DNA of 64,000 nt from Nocardia terpenica (GCF_013186535.1 NZ_JABMCZ010000003.1:496001-560000), one strand, 5' to 3'; positions 49,303 through 58,715 are shown, numbered from the stretch's first letter. The notes: generated by a model not told the origin, from the letters alone. Numbers and translations are program-made.

Positions 49303-51405
49303 GTGGCACAGGACGTGCTCACCGACCTCAACAAGGTCCGCAACATCGGCATCATGGCGCACATCGATGCCGGTAAGACCACGACAACCGAACGTATCCT
49401 CTTCTACACCGGTATCACCTACAAGATCGGTGAGGTTCACGACGGCGCGGCCACGATGGACTGGATGGCCCAGGAGCAGGAGCGCGGCATCACGATCACG
49501 TCCGCCGCGACGACCTGCTTCTGGAAAGACAACCAGATCAACATCATCGACACGCCCGGCCACGTCGACTTCACGGTCGAGGTGGAGCGGTCGCTGCGCG
49601 TGCTCGACGGCGCGGTCGCGGTCTTCGACGGCAAAGAGGGCGTTGAGCCGCAGTCCGAGCAGGTCTGGCGGCAGGCCGACAAGTACGACGTCCCGCGCAT
49701 CTGCTTCGTCAACAAGATGGACAAGCTGGGTGCGGACTTCTACTTCACCGTGCAGACCATCAAGGACCGTCTGGGTGCCAAGCCGCTGGTCATTCAGCTG
49801 CCGATCGGCGCCGAGAACGACTTCGAGGGCATCGTCGACCTGGTCGAGATGAACGCCAAGGTCTGGAAGGGCGAGACCAAGCTCGGCGAGTCCTACGAGA
49901 CCGTCGAGATCCCCGCCGATCTGGCCGAGCGCGCCGAGCAGTACCGCCAGGAGCTGCTCGAGGCCGTCGCCGAGTCGGACGAGGAGCTGCTCGAGAAGTT
50001 CCTCGGCGGCGAGGAGCTCTCGATCGAGGAGATCAAGGGCGCCATCCGCAAGCTGACCGTCAACTCCGAGCTCTACCCCGTGCTCTGTGGTTCGGCGTTC
50101 AAGAACAAGGGCGTGCAGCCCATGCTCGACGCCGTGATCGACTACCTGCCGAACCCGCTGGACGACGGCGGCACCGATGGTCACGTCCCGAACAAGGAAG
50201 ACGAGATCATCCATCGCGATGCCGACGTCACCGCGCCGTTCGCGGCGCTGGCGTTCAAGGTCGCGACCCACCCGTTCTTCGGCAAGCTGACCTACATCCG
50301 CGTGTACTCGGGCAAGGTCGACTCCGGCGCCCAGGTCATCAACTCGACCAAGGGCAAGAAGGAGCGCCTGGGCAAGCTGTTCCAGATGCACTCCAACAAG
50401 GAGAACCCGGTCACCGAGGCCCAGGCCGGCCACATCTACGCGGTCATCGGTCTGAAGGACACCACCACCGGCGACACCCTGTGCGATCCGCAGAGCCAGA
50501 TCGTGCTGGAGTCCATGACCTTCCCGGATCCGGTCATCGAGGTGGCCATCGAGCCGAAGACCAAGGCCGACCAGGAGAAGCTGGGCACCGCCATCCAGAA
50601 GTTCGCGGAGGAGGACCCCACCTTCAACGTGAAGCTGGATCAGGAGACCGGCCAGACCGTCATCGGCGGCATGGGCGAGCTCCAGCTCGACATCTACGTC
50701 GACCGCATGAAGCGTGAGTTCAAGGTCGAGGCCAACATCGGTAAGCCGCAGGTGGCCTACCGCGAGACCATCACCAAGAAGGTCGAGAAGCTCGAGTACA
50801 CGCACAAGAAGCAGACCGGTGGTTCGGGTCAGTTCGCGCGCGTGATCATCGCCGTCGAGCCGTTCACCGGCGAGGACGGCGCGACCTACGAGTTCGAGAA
50901 CAAGGTCACCGGTGGCCGCGTGCCGAAGGAGTACATTCCGTCGGTGGACGCCGGTATCCAGGACGCCATGCAGTACGGTGTCCTCGCCGGTTACCCGCTG
51001 GTCAACGTGAAGGCCGCACTGCTCGACGGCGCCTACCACGAGGTCGACTCCTCGGAAATGGCGTTCAAGATCGCGGGTGCGCAGGCCCTCAAGGAAGCGG
51101 CCCGCAAGGCCGGTCCGGTGATCCTCGAGCCGCTGATGGCTGTCGAGGTCACCACGCCCGAGGATTACATGGGCGACGTGATCGGCGACCTGAACTCCCG
51201 CCGTGGTCAGATCCAGGCCATGGAGGAACGCAGTGGTGCCCGTGTCGTCAAGGCGCTGGTTCCGCTCTCGGAGATGTTCGGTTACATCGGTGACCTGCGG
51301 TCGAAGACCCAGGGCCGGGCGAACTTCTCCATGGTGTTCGATTCGTACGCGGAGGTTCCGGCCAACGTGTCGAAGGAGATCATCGCCAAGGCGACCGGCG
51401 AGTAA
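49303..51405 (+). CDS. fusA: elongation factor G
   Basis: 700 residues. GTPase motifs G1 'AHIDAGKTTTTE', G2 'GITITSA', G3 'DTPGHVDF', G4 'NKMDKLGAD'. Domain IV motif 'TGGSGQFARVII' and the C-terminal 'SEMFGYIGDLRSKTQGRANFSM' fit. Catalyses translocation and works with RRF in recycling. GTG start at 49303 with GGGGAAGA upstream. Confidence 0.97.
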   Translation: MAQDVLTDLNKVRNIGIMAHIDAGKTTTTERILFYTGITYKIGEVHDGAATMDWMAQEQERGITITSAATTCFWKDNQINIIDTPGHVDFTVEVERSLRVLDGAVAVFDGKEGVEPQSEQVWRQADKYDVPRICFVNKMDKLGADFYFTVQTIKDRLGAKPLVIQLPIGAENDFEGIVDLVEMNAKVWKGETKLGESYETVEIPADLAERAEQYRQELLEAVAESDEELLEKFLGGEELSIEEIKGAIRKLTVNSELYPVLCGSAFKNKGVQPMLDAVIDYLPNPLDDGGTDGHVPNKEDEIIHRDADVTAPFAALAFKVATHPFFGKLTYIRVYSGKVDSGAQVINSTKGKKERLGKLFQMHSNKENPVTEAQAGHIYAVIGLKDTTTGDTLCDPQSQIVLESMTFPDPVIEVAIEPKTKADQEKLGTAIQKFAEEDPTFNVKLDQETGQTVIGGMGELQLDIYVDRMKREFKVEANIGKPQVAYRETITKKVEKLEYTHKKQTGGSGQFARVIIAVEPFTGEDGATYEFENKVTGGRVPKEYIPSVDAGIQDAMQYGVLAGYPLVNVKAALLDGAYHEVDSSEMAFKIAGAQALKEAARKAGPVILEPLMAVEVTTPEDYMGDVIGDLNSRRGQIQAMEERSGARVVKALVPLSEMFGYIGDLRSKTQGRANFSMVFDSYAEVPANVSKEIIAKATGE

Positions 51406-51502
51406 GCCGAGCGTCAGCACGACCCGATCCCCGCGTATGCGGGGGCGATCCCAAAACCGCACTGCTGCTTAGCAAGCACCAACAAGTCCAGGAGGACATC
51501 AA

Positions 51503-52693
51503 GTGGCGAAGGCGAAGTTCGAGCGGACGAAGCCCCACGTCAACATCGGCACCATCGGTCACGTCGACCACGGCAAGACCACGCTGACGGCGGCTATCAC
51601 CAAGGTTCTGGCCGACAAGTACCCGGATCTGAATGCGGCGTTCGCGTTCGATCAGATCGACAAGGCGCCGGAGGAGAAGGCTCGTGGTATCACGATCAAC
51701 ATCTCCCACGTCGAGTACCAGACGGAGAAGCGGCACTACGCCCACGTCGACGCGCCGGGCCACGCCGACTACATCAAGAACATGATCACCGGTGCGGCCC
51801 AGATGGACGGCGCCATCCTCGTGGTCGCCGCCACCGACGGCCCGATGCCGCAGACCCGTGAGCACGTGCTGCTCGCCCGTCAGGTCGGCGTGCCCTACAT
51901 CCTGGTCGCGCTGAACAAGTCGGACATGGTCGACGACGAGGAGATCCTCGAGCTCGTCGAGATGGAGGTCCGCGAGCTGCTGGCCGCCCAGGAGTTCGAC
52001 GAGGAGGCTCCGGTCGTCCGCGTCTCCGGCCTGAAGGCCCTGGAGGGCGACCAGAAGTGGGTCGACTCGGTGCTCGAGCTGATGAACGCGGTCGACGAGT
52101 CGATCCCGGACCCGGTCCGTGAGACCGAGAAGCCGTTCCTGATGCCGATCGAGGACGTCTTCACGATCACCGGTCGTGGCACCGTCGTCACCGGTCGCGT
52201 CGAGCGTGGCGTGATCAACGTGAACGAGGAAGTCGAGATCGTCGGCATCCGCGAGAAGACCCAGAAGACCACCATCACCGGCATCGAGATGTTCCGCAAG
52301 CTGCTGGATCAGGGCCAGGCCGGTGACAACGTCGGTCTGCTGGTTCGCGGTCTGAAGCGCGACGATGTCGAGCGTGGTCAGGTCGTCATCAAGCCGGGCA
52401 CCACGACCCCGCACACCGAGTTCGAGGGCCAGGCGTACATCCTGTCGAAGGACGAGGGCGGCCGTCACACCCCGTTCTTCAACAACTACCGCCCGCAGTT
52501 CTACTTCCGCACCACCGACGTGACCGGCGTCGTGACCCTCCCCGAGGGCACCGAGATGGTCATGCCGGGCGACAACACCGAGATGAGCGTCAAGCTGATC
52601 CAGCCGGTCGCCATGGAAGAGGGCCTGCGCTTCGCGATCCGTGAGGGTGGCCGCACCGTCGGCGCCGGTCGGGTCACGAAGATCGTGAAGTGA
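51503..52693 (+). CDS. tuf: elongation factor Tu
   Basis: 396 residues. G1 'GHVDHGKTTLTAAI', G2 'RGITIN', G3 'DAPGHADY', G4 'NKSDMVDD', and the kirromycin-binding region 'LLVRGLKRDDVERGQVV'. GTG 51503 after AGGAGGACATCAA. Last gene of the operon rpsL-rpsG-fusA-tuf. Only one tuf copy is seen here. Confidence 0.97.
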   Translation: MAKAKFERTKPHVNIGTIGHVDHGKTTLTAAITKVLADKYPDLNAAFAFDQIDKAPEEKARGITINISHVEYQTEKRHYAHVDAPGHADYIKNMITGAAQMDGAILVVAATDGPMPQTREHVLLARQVGVPYILVALNKSDMVDDEEILELVEMEVRELLAAQEFDEEAPVVRVSGLKALEGDQKWVDSVLELMNAVDESIPDPVRETEKPFLMPIEDVFTITGRGTVVTGRVERGVINVNEEVEIVGIREKTQKTTITGIEMFRKLLDQGQAGDNVGLLVRGLKRDDVERGQVVIKPGTTTPHTEFEGQAYILSKDEGGRHTPFFNNYRPQFYFRTTDVTGVVTLPEGTEMVMPGDNTEMSVKLIQPVAMEEGLRFAIREGGRTVGAGRVTKIVK

Positions 52694-52714
52694 TCTTGCG
52701 TAGCAAGTGACCAG

Positions 52715-52748
52715 AAAGGGCCGCTCCCCTTGGGGAGCGGCCCTTTTG
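52715..52748 (+). terminator. tuf terminator
   Basis: A stem of about 15 bp (52715-52729 with 52732-52746), tight loop, TTTTGG tail. Also faces the end of the minus-strand repeat-protein gene. Confidence 0.85.
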
Positions 52749-52763
52749 GTTGTTATGACTCGG

Positions 52764-54635
52764 TCACGCGGATTCGGTCGCCGCCAGCAGTGCCTCCGCG
52801 AATTCCCGCATCTGCGTGGGCCCGCCGAACCACGCCGCGACCAGATCCACGGCCGCGGTCCGGGTCCGGTACGCCGCCCGCACGAACTCGTCCAGGTCGA
52901 TGGCGCCCGATTCGGCCTTCTTGGCAACGGATTCGAGGTTGTGGCTGGCTAGCAGCAGGTGCATCACCAGATGCACATCGACGCTGGCCGGGGTGTCGTC
53001 CAGCGGCTGCGAGTGCCGATTGGCGCGCCGACCCGACGCCGCGTCGGTATTCGGCCGGGATCCGAGCACCGAGTTGCTCCGGTGTGCCGCCCCGCCGAGT
53101 CGATGGGCGGCGAACTCCTCGGTGTGCTGAGCGTCGGCCTCGCCGTGCCGATCGGGCTGGGCATTGGTGTGCCGTGTCGTCGCCCCGGGGTGCCGGACGG
53201 AGTTGGTGCGGGCGGGCTCGGCGGCGACGCGTTGCGCCGCATCGGCATTGACGGCATTGACCCGCGGGACGGCATCGGTGCCGGGCCGCTGCGTGCCCTC
53301 GGCAGTGCCGTACGGCGTCGGCTCGCTCGTAATGCGTTGTGTCGCGCCGGTATTGGCCAGGCGAGAGAATTCGATATCGGGATGCTGTCCCGCATTGGCG
53401 CCGGTGCGCTTCCCGGAGTCGGCGATGACACGTTGCGCCGCTTCGATATTCGCCCGCTGCACGGCCTCGGCATCGGCGCGCCGAGCCGCCTCGACATCGG
53501 CCCGCTGTGCGGTCTCGGCGTTAACCCATTGCGCCGCCTCGGTGCTCGCCCGCTGTGCAATTTCGGTGTTGGGCCATTGTGTTGCCCCGGTGTTCGTCTG
53601 TTGCGCAGCTTCGGTGTTGGGCCATTGTGTCGCTCCGGTGTTCGTCCGTTGTGCAATTTCGGTGTTGGGCCATTGTGTTGCCCCGGTGTTCGTCTGTTGC
53701 GCAGCTTCGGTGTTGGCCCATTGTGTCGCTCCGGTGTTCGTCCGTTGTGCAATTTCGGTGTTGGGCCATTGTGTCGCCCCGGTGTTCGTCTGTTGCGCAG
53801 CTTCGGTGTTGGCCCATCGTGCCGCTCCGGTGTTCGTCCGTTGTGCGGTTTCGGCGTTAGTCCATTGTGTCGCTCCGGCGTTCGTTCGCTGTGTTGCCTC
53901 GGCATTCGTGCGTGGTGTGGCTTCCGCGTTCGTCCGCTGTGAGGCTTCCGGGTTGGCCCGTTGTGCTGCTTCGGCATTCGCCCGCTGCGCTGCCTCGGCG
54001 TTGGCTCGTTGTGCTGCCTCGGCATTGGTGCGTTGGGCGGCTTCCGCGTTCGCCCGCTGTATGGCCTCCGCGTTGGCTCGTTGTGCCGCTTCGGCGTTCG
54101 CTCGCAGGGCGGCCTCCGCATTGATCTGCCGGGTCGCCTCCGCGGCAATGCGGGCGACCTCTTCATCGATATTGATACGCCGGGCCGCGCCCTCCGCGCG
54201 CTGCGGCAGCCCGGAGCTCGCGGGGAACGGCGACTCGGCGCCCGTGGGCGCGGCGGTGGAGTCGGTGCGCGGGGAGTCGAGGGCGGAGCGGGCCGGGTCG
54301 ACGTCCGCGCGCGATTCGAGCGAGTAGCCGCCCGATTCGTGCCGAATGGGGACCGAATCCGGCGCGGCGGTCAGCGATTCGGGCCGCGCGGGCTCCGGCC
54401 GGGCCGGGGTGGGCTGTGTGCCGCTGGTCTGCCACAGCGTGGCGAATTCCGGTGTGGACCACGCGACGCCGCCGTCGGACCGGCCCAGCGAGGTGCGTCC
54501 GGTGGTGGAGGGTATGTCGACACCGGTCAGTGCCGGGCCCGAGTCGTTGCCCGGATGGGTGAGTCGATAACCCTCCGGCCGGGCACGATGGGGTTCCCCG
54601 AGACTGGCGAAGTCGGCATCGGTCATAGTCGCCAT
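52764..54635 (-). CDS. large hypothetical protein with 29 tandem octapeptide repeats
   Basis: 623 residues. Residues 1-150 are Pro/Ser-rich, 172-403 are 29 uninterrupted 8-residue repeats of the pattern N-A/T-E/G-A-A/T-Q-R/W-A/T, and 404-550 are low-complexity. Only the last 70 or so ('VDVHLVMHLLLASHNLESVAKKAESGAIDLDEFVRAAYRTRTAAVDLVAAWFGG') look like a folded helical domain. No signal peptide or membrane helix is seen. Start: ATG 54635 preceded by CGGAGG at 6 nt. I do not recognise the family. The repeats may form an extended helical or fibrous rod. Gene end faces tuf. Confidence 0.75.
   Translation of the reverse strand: MATMTDADFASLGEPHRARPEGYRLTHPGNDSGPALTGVDIPSTTGRTSLGRSDGGVAWSTPEFATLWQTSGTQPTPARPEPARPESLTAAPDSVPIRHESGGYSLESRADVDPARSALDSPRTDSTAAPTGAESPFPASSGLPQRAEGAARRINIDEEVARIAAEATRQINAEAALRANAEAAQRANAEAIQRANAEAAQRTNAEAAQRANAEAAQRANAEAAQRANPEASQRTNAEATPRTNAEATQRTNAGATQWTNAETAQRTNTGAARWANTEAAQQTNTGATQWPNTEIAQRTNTGATQWANTEAAQQTNTGATQWPNTEIAQRTNTGATQWPNTEAAQQTNTGATQWPNTEIAQRASTEAAQWVNAETAQRADVEAARRADAEAVQRANIEAAQRVIADSGKRTGANAGQHPDIEFSRLANTGATQRITSEPTPYGTAEGTQRPGTDAVPRVNAVNADAAQRVAAEPARTNSVRHPGATTRHTNAQPDRHGEADAQHTEEFAAHRLGGAAHRSNSVLGSRPNTDAASGRRANRHSQPLDDTPASVDVHLVMHLLLASHNLESVAKKAESGAIDLDEFVRAAYRTRTAAVDLVAAWFGGPTQMREFAEALLAATESA
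53427..54122 (-). repeat. coding minisatellite, 29 x 24 bp, with a 96-bp higher-order unit
   Basis: 29 in-frame 24-bp units within the gene at 52764-54635. Units 14 to 24 (53547-53810) repeat as a 96-bp, four-octad block nearly three times, with far fewer differences than the outer units, which implies recent expansion of the middle. Confidence 0.88.
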
Positions 54636-55059
54636 TCTTACCTCCGTATCGGTGGTCTGCGACCCCGCGGGGTATCTTCTTGTATTCGTCGCATTGCGCG
54701 GATCCGCCCCGCGCTCCGCATTTTCGCTGGCCCGCCCGGTTTTTCGGGCCCGATCCGGCCGCCGGAGGCGGCGATCGGATTCGTGCCCGCCGACCGGCCG
54801 ATGTCGCGTTGGACGCGGGCGGCGAACCCTCGGAGCTCGCCGAGATCCTTGCACGTTGACCGGACCGTGATCCAGCACGACGCGCGCAATCCTTTCGCGC
54901 GGGCCAATCACAACCGCATCTCGGCTGGAAATTTGCTTGAATACTGCACAATTAAGTCCAATAGTCCGATAGCCCCAAATCGGAAAACCGGAAAGTTGTA
55001 GCTGAAACAAAGCGGTGGCCGTTCGACGAATTCGATCGATCGCTTTTCCGGTGGCGGGC
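54636..55059. other. intergenic region, no gene recognised
   Basis: 424 bp between two minus-strand genes. AT-rich at 54930-55000, probably the promoter region of the repeat-protein gene, but I could not pick a convincing -35/-10 pair. No terminator or RNA gene seen. Confidence 0.5.
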
Positions 55060-56094
55060 TCACCGGCGGCGGCGCGGCCCTGGGCGCGCGGGAGCCGGTA
55101 GCGGCGGGGCCAGCCGGCCGTTCACCGTGCGGGCCCCCGCCTGCTTCACCCGCTGCAGCACCGGCACCAGCTCGAAGCCGTGAATACCCGCGAGCGCCGC
55201 GATTCTCGTGTTCACGTACGGGAACAGATCCGCGGCGCCGGCGGTGTCGAGGCAGGCCATGATATTGAACGAGCCGCTGATCGCCGCGACATAGCTCGTC
55301 TCCTCGTGGTCGGCCAGCGCCTGCCCCACCGATTGCCAGTGCGGCGGCGCGACCCGTAGCCAGAGGAATGCCGCACAGCCGTAATCCGTTGCCGCCGGGG
55401 CGATATCGAGATCGAAATAGAGAATTCCGCCGTCCTGTAGCGCGGCGATCCGCCGGGTGACGCGCCCGATGCTCGTCCCGGTCGCGCGCGCGAGCGCGGA
55501 ATAGCTGGTCCGGCCGTCGCGGGCGAGCAGTTCCAGCAGCGTCCGATCGGTCTCGTGCAGCGCCGAATCGGAATCACCGTCGGCGAGGATCGAATCCCGT
55601 GTCCCGCTCGCATATCGGCGCCCGCGCCAATCGCGGACATCGTGGCGCACGAACCGCTGCAGAATCATCGCCGCCTGCACGTCGTGCACCGGCGCGCTGC
55701 GCCGTAACCGCTGCACCAGCAGATCGTCGCGCTCGTGCGCGCTGCGCGGGTGCAGCGAGAAGGCGACCTCCGCGCCCGCGGCGCAGATGCTGATCCACGA
55801 GGCGTCCTCGCGCCCGGCGAGGGCCTCGGCCACGGCCGCGGCCCCGTCCGGGCGACAGCGCACCCGAATCATCCAGTCGTTCTCGCCCAGCGCGCGGGGG
55901 TCGACCGCGCCGATCACCCGCACCACGCCGTCGCGCCGCAGCCGCCGATAGCGGCGGGCGACGGTCTGCTCCGCCACGCCCACCTCCGCGGCGATCCGGC
56001 TGAACGGCGCCCGCGGGTCGAGCTGCAGGGCGTGCACGATCTGCGCATCCAGCGGATCCGAGAAGACGATTCCGCGCACCGACGAGGCTGTCAC
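55060..56094 (-). CDS. Lrp/AsnC regulator with two tandem modules
   Basis: 344 residues, twice the usual length. Module 1 (about 8-150): HTH 'LDAQIVHALQLDPRAPFSRIAAEVGVAEQTVARRYRRLRRDGVVRVIG' and a RAM-like domain. Module 2 (about 180-320): 'TDRTLLELLARDGRTSYSALARATGTSIGRVTRRIAALQDGGILYFD' and 'AAISGSFNIMACLDTAGAADLFPYV'. The C-terminus is Pro/Arg-rich. Divergent from the MFS gene, which it probably regulates. GTG start with a weak ribosome site, so the start is less certain. Confidence 0.88.
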   Translation of the reverse strand: MTASSVRGIVFSDPLDAQIVHALQLDPRAPFSRIAAEVGVAEQTVARRYRRLRRDGVVRVIGAVDPRALGENDWMIRVRCRPDGAAAVAEALAGREDASWISICAAGAEVAFSLHPRSAHERDDLLVQRLRRSAPVHDVQAAMILQRFVRHDVRDWRGRRYASGTRDSILADGDSDSALHETDRTLLELLARDGRTSYSALARATGTSIGRVTRRIAALQDGGILYFDLDIAPAATDYGCAAFLWLRVAPPHWQSVGQALADHEETSYVAAISGSFNIMACLDTAGAADLFPYVNTRIAALAGIHGFELVPVLQRVKQAGARTVNGRLAPPLPAPARPGPRRRR

Positions 56095-56194
56095 AGCCGG
56101 AAATCTACGCCGAAATCCCTTGCCGGTGAACGAATCGCGCGCCTGCGTCGATACTCGACGCCGCTTCGTCGACTATCGGGAAAGGACAACGATC

Positions 56195-57610
56195 GTGCGG
56201 AAATGGCTGCCGCTGCTGACGATCTGCCTCGGCACCTTCATGCTGCTGGTGGACGTCACCATCGTGAACGTGGCGCTGCCGGATATGCGGCACTCGCTCG
56301 GCGCCTCCGTCGGCGCGCTGCAATGGGTGGTCGACGGGTACGCGCTGGCCATGGCGGCGCTGCTGCTCGGCGCGGGATCGATCGCCGACCGGGCCGGGCA
56401 CCGGCGGACCTATCTGGTGAGCATCGGGTTGTTCGTCGGGGCCTCCCTGCTCTGCGGCCTGGCGCCGACGCCGACCGTGCTCGTCGCCGCGCGGATCGTG
56501 CAGGGCGTCGGCGCGGCCGCCATGTCCTGCACCACCTTCGCGCTGCTGAACGACTCGTACGCGGGCCGGGACCGGGCCGTCGCCTACGGCCTGTGGGGCG
56601 CGGTCGCGGGCGCGTCCTCGGCGATCGGCCCGGTGGTGGGCGGCCTGCTGACCGAGGTGGCGTCGTGGCGGTGGATCTTCTTCGTCAACGGCCCGATCGG
56701 GGTGGCGGCCATGGCGCTGTGCGTCGCGGTGCTGCCCGCCGGGCGGATCGGGCGGGGCGGCCGCATCGATGCGCCGGGCATGCTGGCGTTCAGCGCGTTC
56801 GCCGGGACCCTGACCTACGCGCTGATCCGGGCGAACGAGCGGGACTGGTCGGATCCGGTGGTCGGTGCGACACTGTCGGCGGCCGCCGCGCTGCTGCTGA
56901 TCTTCGTTGTGCGGGAGCGGCTTTCGGCCGAGCCGATGCTGGACCTCGCCCTGCTGCGCGAGCGCGCGTTCGCCGGTGTGCTGATCGCCGCGATCTGCCT
57001 GTACTTCGCGGCCTTCGCCGCCCTCATGTACACCCAGATCTGGATGCAGTCGGTGCTCGGGATGAGCCCGATCGGGGCCGGGCTGGTGGGACTGCCGCTG
57101 TCCGCCACGGCCTTTCTGGTTTCCGGGACGGTCGGACGCCGCCTGCACGGTGCGCCGCTGGACCGGGTGCTCGGTGGTGGGCTGATCGTCATCGGAGCGG
57201 GCGGCGTGCTCGGCGCGCTCCTGCTGAGCGGCGAATCCGCCTGGTGGGCACTGCTTCCCGGCTTCGTCGTGGTGGGGGCGGGCGTCGGGCTCACCACGGC
57301 GACGCTGGGATCGGCCGCGGTGGCCACGGTGTCGCCGGAGCGGGCCGGAATGGCCACCGGCGCGGTCAATACCGTGCAGCAGCTGGGTTATGCCCTCGGG
57401 ATCGCCGCGCTGGGCGGCGTTTTCACCGGCGGGGCGCAGGGCTCGGCGTCCGAGCACGGACTCCCGACCGCGGCGGGGGTGCAGCTCACGCTGGCGATCA
57501 GCGGAGTCGCCGGACTGCTCGGCGGCGCGGTCGTGTTCCTGATGCTGCGGCGCGGCCGGGAAACCCCGGTGCCGGACGAACCGGTGGCGTCCGCGCCGAT
57601 CGCGCGCTGA
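56195..57610 (+). CDS. MFS transporter, DHA2 (EmrB/QacA) type
   Basis: 471 residues and about 14 membrane helices. Motif A is 'LGAGSIADRAGHRRTYLVS', motif B-like 'AARIVQGVGAAAMS', and the first helix is 'LLTICLGTFMLLVDVTIVNVALPDM' (the DHA2 start). It exports drugs or other amphiphiles by proton antiport. GTG 56195 with GGGAAAGGA at 8 nt; a TTG at 56120 would add a polar leader and is unlikely. Regulated probably by the divergent AsnC gene. Confidence 0.87.
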   Translation: MRKWLPLLTICLGTFMLLVDVTIVNVALPDMRHSLGASVGALQWVVDGYALAMAALLLGAGSIADRAGHRRTYLVSIGLFVGASLLCGLAPTPTVLVAARIVQGVGAAAMSCTTFALLNDSYAGRDRAVAYGLWGAVAGASSAIGPVVGGLLTEVASWRWIFFVNGPIGVAAMALCVAVLPAGRIGRGGRIDAPGMLAFSAFAGTLTYALIRANERDWSDPVVGATLSAAAALLLIFVVRERLSAEPMLDLALLRERAFAGVLIAAICLYFAAFAALMYTQIWMQSVLGMSPIGAGLVGLPLSATAFLVSGTVGRRLHGAPLDRVLGGGLIVIGAGGVLGALLLSGESAWWALLPGFVVVGAGVGLTTATLGSAAVATVSPERAGMATGAVNTVQQLGYALGIAALGGVFTGGAQGSASEHGLPTAAGVQLTLAISGVAGLLGGAVVFLMLRRGRETPVPDEPVASAPIAR

Positions 57611-57611
57611 C

Positions 57612-58241
57612 TCAGCCCAGATGGGTCATTCCGGCCGCGACGACCTGCGAGATATTGAGGATTTCCTCGGTCGTGGGAAGGGTGAGCCCGTCGAGGGCGT
57701 GCAGGCGGTCGGTGGTCGCGATGGCCAGCATGGCCGAGACCCACGCGCCCGCACAGGCCCGCACGGTGTCGAGCCGGACGGGTGCCGGGGCACTGGCCTG
57801 CAATACCCGGGCGGTGATGTCGAGCAGCTGATCGCGCATGCGCCGCAACTGTTTGCGTACATCCGGATGGGTGTCGGCCTCGCGCCACATGATGACCCGC
57901 AGCACCGAGGAGTGGTGATCGCGAAGATTCAGTGCCGCATCGAGATTCACCAGGCTGCGGGCCGGATCGCCGGGTGCGACGACGGTTTCGATGTCCTCGA
58001 TGGGGTGGGCGGGCACTCGCTCGGACACCAGCGCCGACAGGATCGAATCCTTGGTGGGGAAGTAGTAGAAGACCAAGCCCTTCGGCACCCCGGCGGCCGT
58101 CGCGATGGCGGCCGTCGGGGTGGCATCGAATCCTCGTGTCGCGAAGAGATTTTCGGCCGCATCCAGGATGAGCTGGCGGGCGTCGCCGTCGACCTCACGG
58201 TTGCGGCGACGCCGCGCCCTACGGGATATCGGCCCCGGCAT
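57612..58241 (-). CDS. TetR family regulator next to the SPW gene
   Basis: 209 residues. HTH 'QLILDAAENLFATRGFDATPTAAIATAAGVPKGLVFYYFPTKDSILSALV' (about 23-72) and a helical ligand domain. Its ATG overlaps the stop of the SPW-repeat gene (ATGA), so both are one unit whose promoter carries a TetR-type operator at 58640-58657. Self-repression is likely. Ends tail to tail with the MFS gene. Confidence 0.88.
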   Translation of the reverse strand: MPGPISRRARRRRNREVDGDARQLILDAAENLFATRGFDATPTAAIATAAGVPKGLVFYYFPTKDSILSALVSERVPAHPIEDIETVVAPGDPARSLVNLDAALNLRDHHSSVLRVIMWREADTHPDVRKQLRRMRDQLLDITARVLQASAPAPVRLDTVRACAGAWVSAMLAIATTDRLHALDGLTLPTTEEILNISQVVAAGMTHLG

Positions 58242-58588
58242 CAATGTGCCGTGTGCAGACGGCCCGCCACCTGTGGCAGCGCCGCGACCGCGATCACCAC
58301 GGTCAGTACGCCCACGATCCACGCCGTCCACGAGGCGCCATTGTAGGCGTGGAAGTTCATCACCCACGGGGAGATGAACAGCAGGACGCCGAACAGGCCC
58401 ATGCCGTAGTCCAGGCCCGCCAGGCCCGGCCGTGCCATTTGCGCCAGGGCGCTGAGCGCGATGAGCACACCCAGCACGATCATCGTCCACATCGCCCGTG
58501 TGCTGTGGTCGACCCAGATGGGCGACAGGGCGGTGAAAACACCGAGTACCAGGGCTACGAAGTCCTGCGCGCGACTCTCGCTGAACAT
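58241..58588 (-). CDS. SPW repeat membrane protein
   Basis: 115 residues with four membrane helices arranged as two similar halves. Each half has the SPW-type turn: 'LSPIWVDHS' and 'ISPWVMNFHAYNG'. The function of this family is unknown. ATG 58588 with AGGAGG upstream. First gene of a two-gene unit with the TetR regulator. Confidence 0.85.
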   Translation of the reverse strand: MFSESRAQDFVALVLGVFTALSPIWVDHSTRAMWTMIVLGVLIALSALAQMARPGLAGLDYGMGLFGVLLFISPWVMNFHAYNGASWTAWIVGVLTVVIAVAALPQVAGRLHTAH

Positions 58589-58627
58589 GATGTGCCTCCT
58601 CGGGGCAGTGGATTGTGTTCTCCTCCC

Positions 58628-58656
58628 GGTATAACTCTGATTGACCGCCCGATCAA
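58628..58656 (-). promoter_or_regulatory. promoter of the SPW-tetR unit
   Basis: On the minus strand TTGATC (58651-58656), 17-bp spacer, TATACC (58628-58633), 40 bp before the SPW ATG. Confidence 0.65.
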
Positions 58657-58657
58657 T
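58640..58657. promoter_or_regulatory. TetR-type operator
   Basis: ATTGACCGCCCGATCAAT, an imperfect 18-bp inverted repeat (TTGAYCG-CGRTCAA) covering the -35 box of the SPW-tetR promoter. Likely site of self-regulation. Confidence 0.55.
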
Positions 58658-58715
58658 ATCTGTGCGGATACAATTCGGGACCCCCGTCGGCTGTGCCGCC
58701 GATCACGATGGAAAA

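Noticed and set aside
51421..51450. CRISPR-like hairpin between fusA and tuf (CCCCGCGTATGCGGGG with flanking GATC)
   Set aside because: It resembles the palindrome of type I-E repeats, but there is only one copy, no spacer array and no cas gene in the window. An operon-internal hairpin is the simpler reading.
53164..54327. Open plus-strand frame through the octapeptide region (Cys/Val-rich repeats)
   Set aside because: It exists only because the 24-bp period keeps all frames open. The minus-strand gene has a strong ribosome site, and a folded C-terminal domain.
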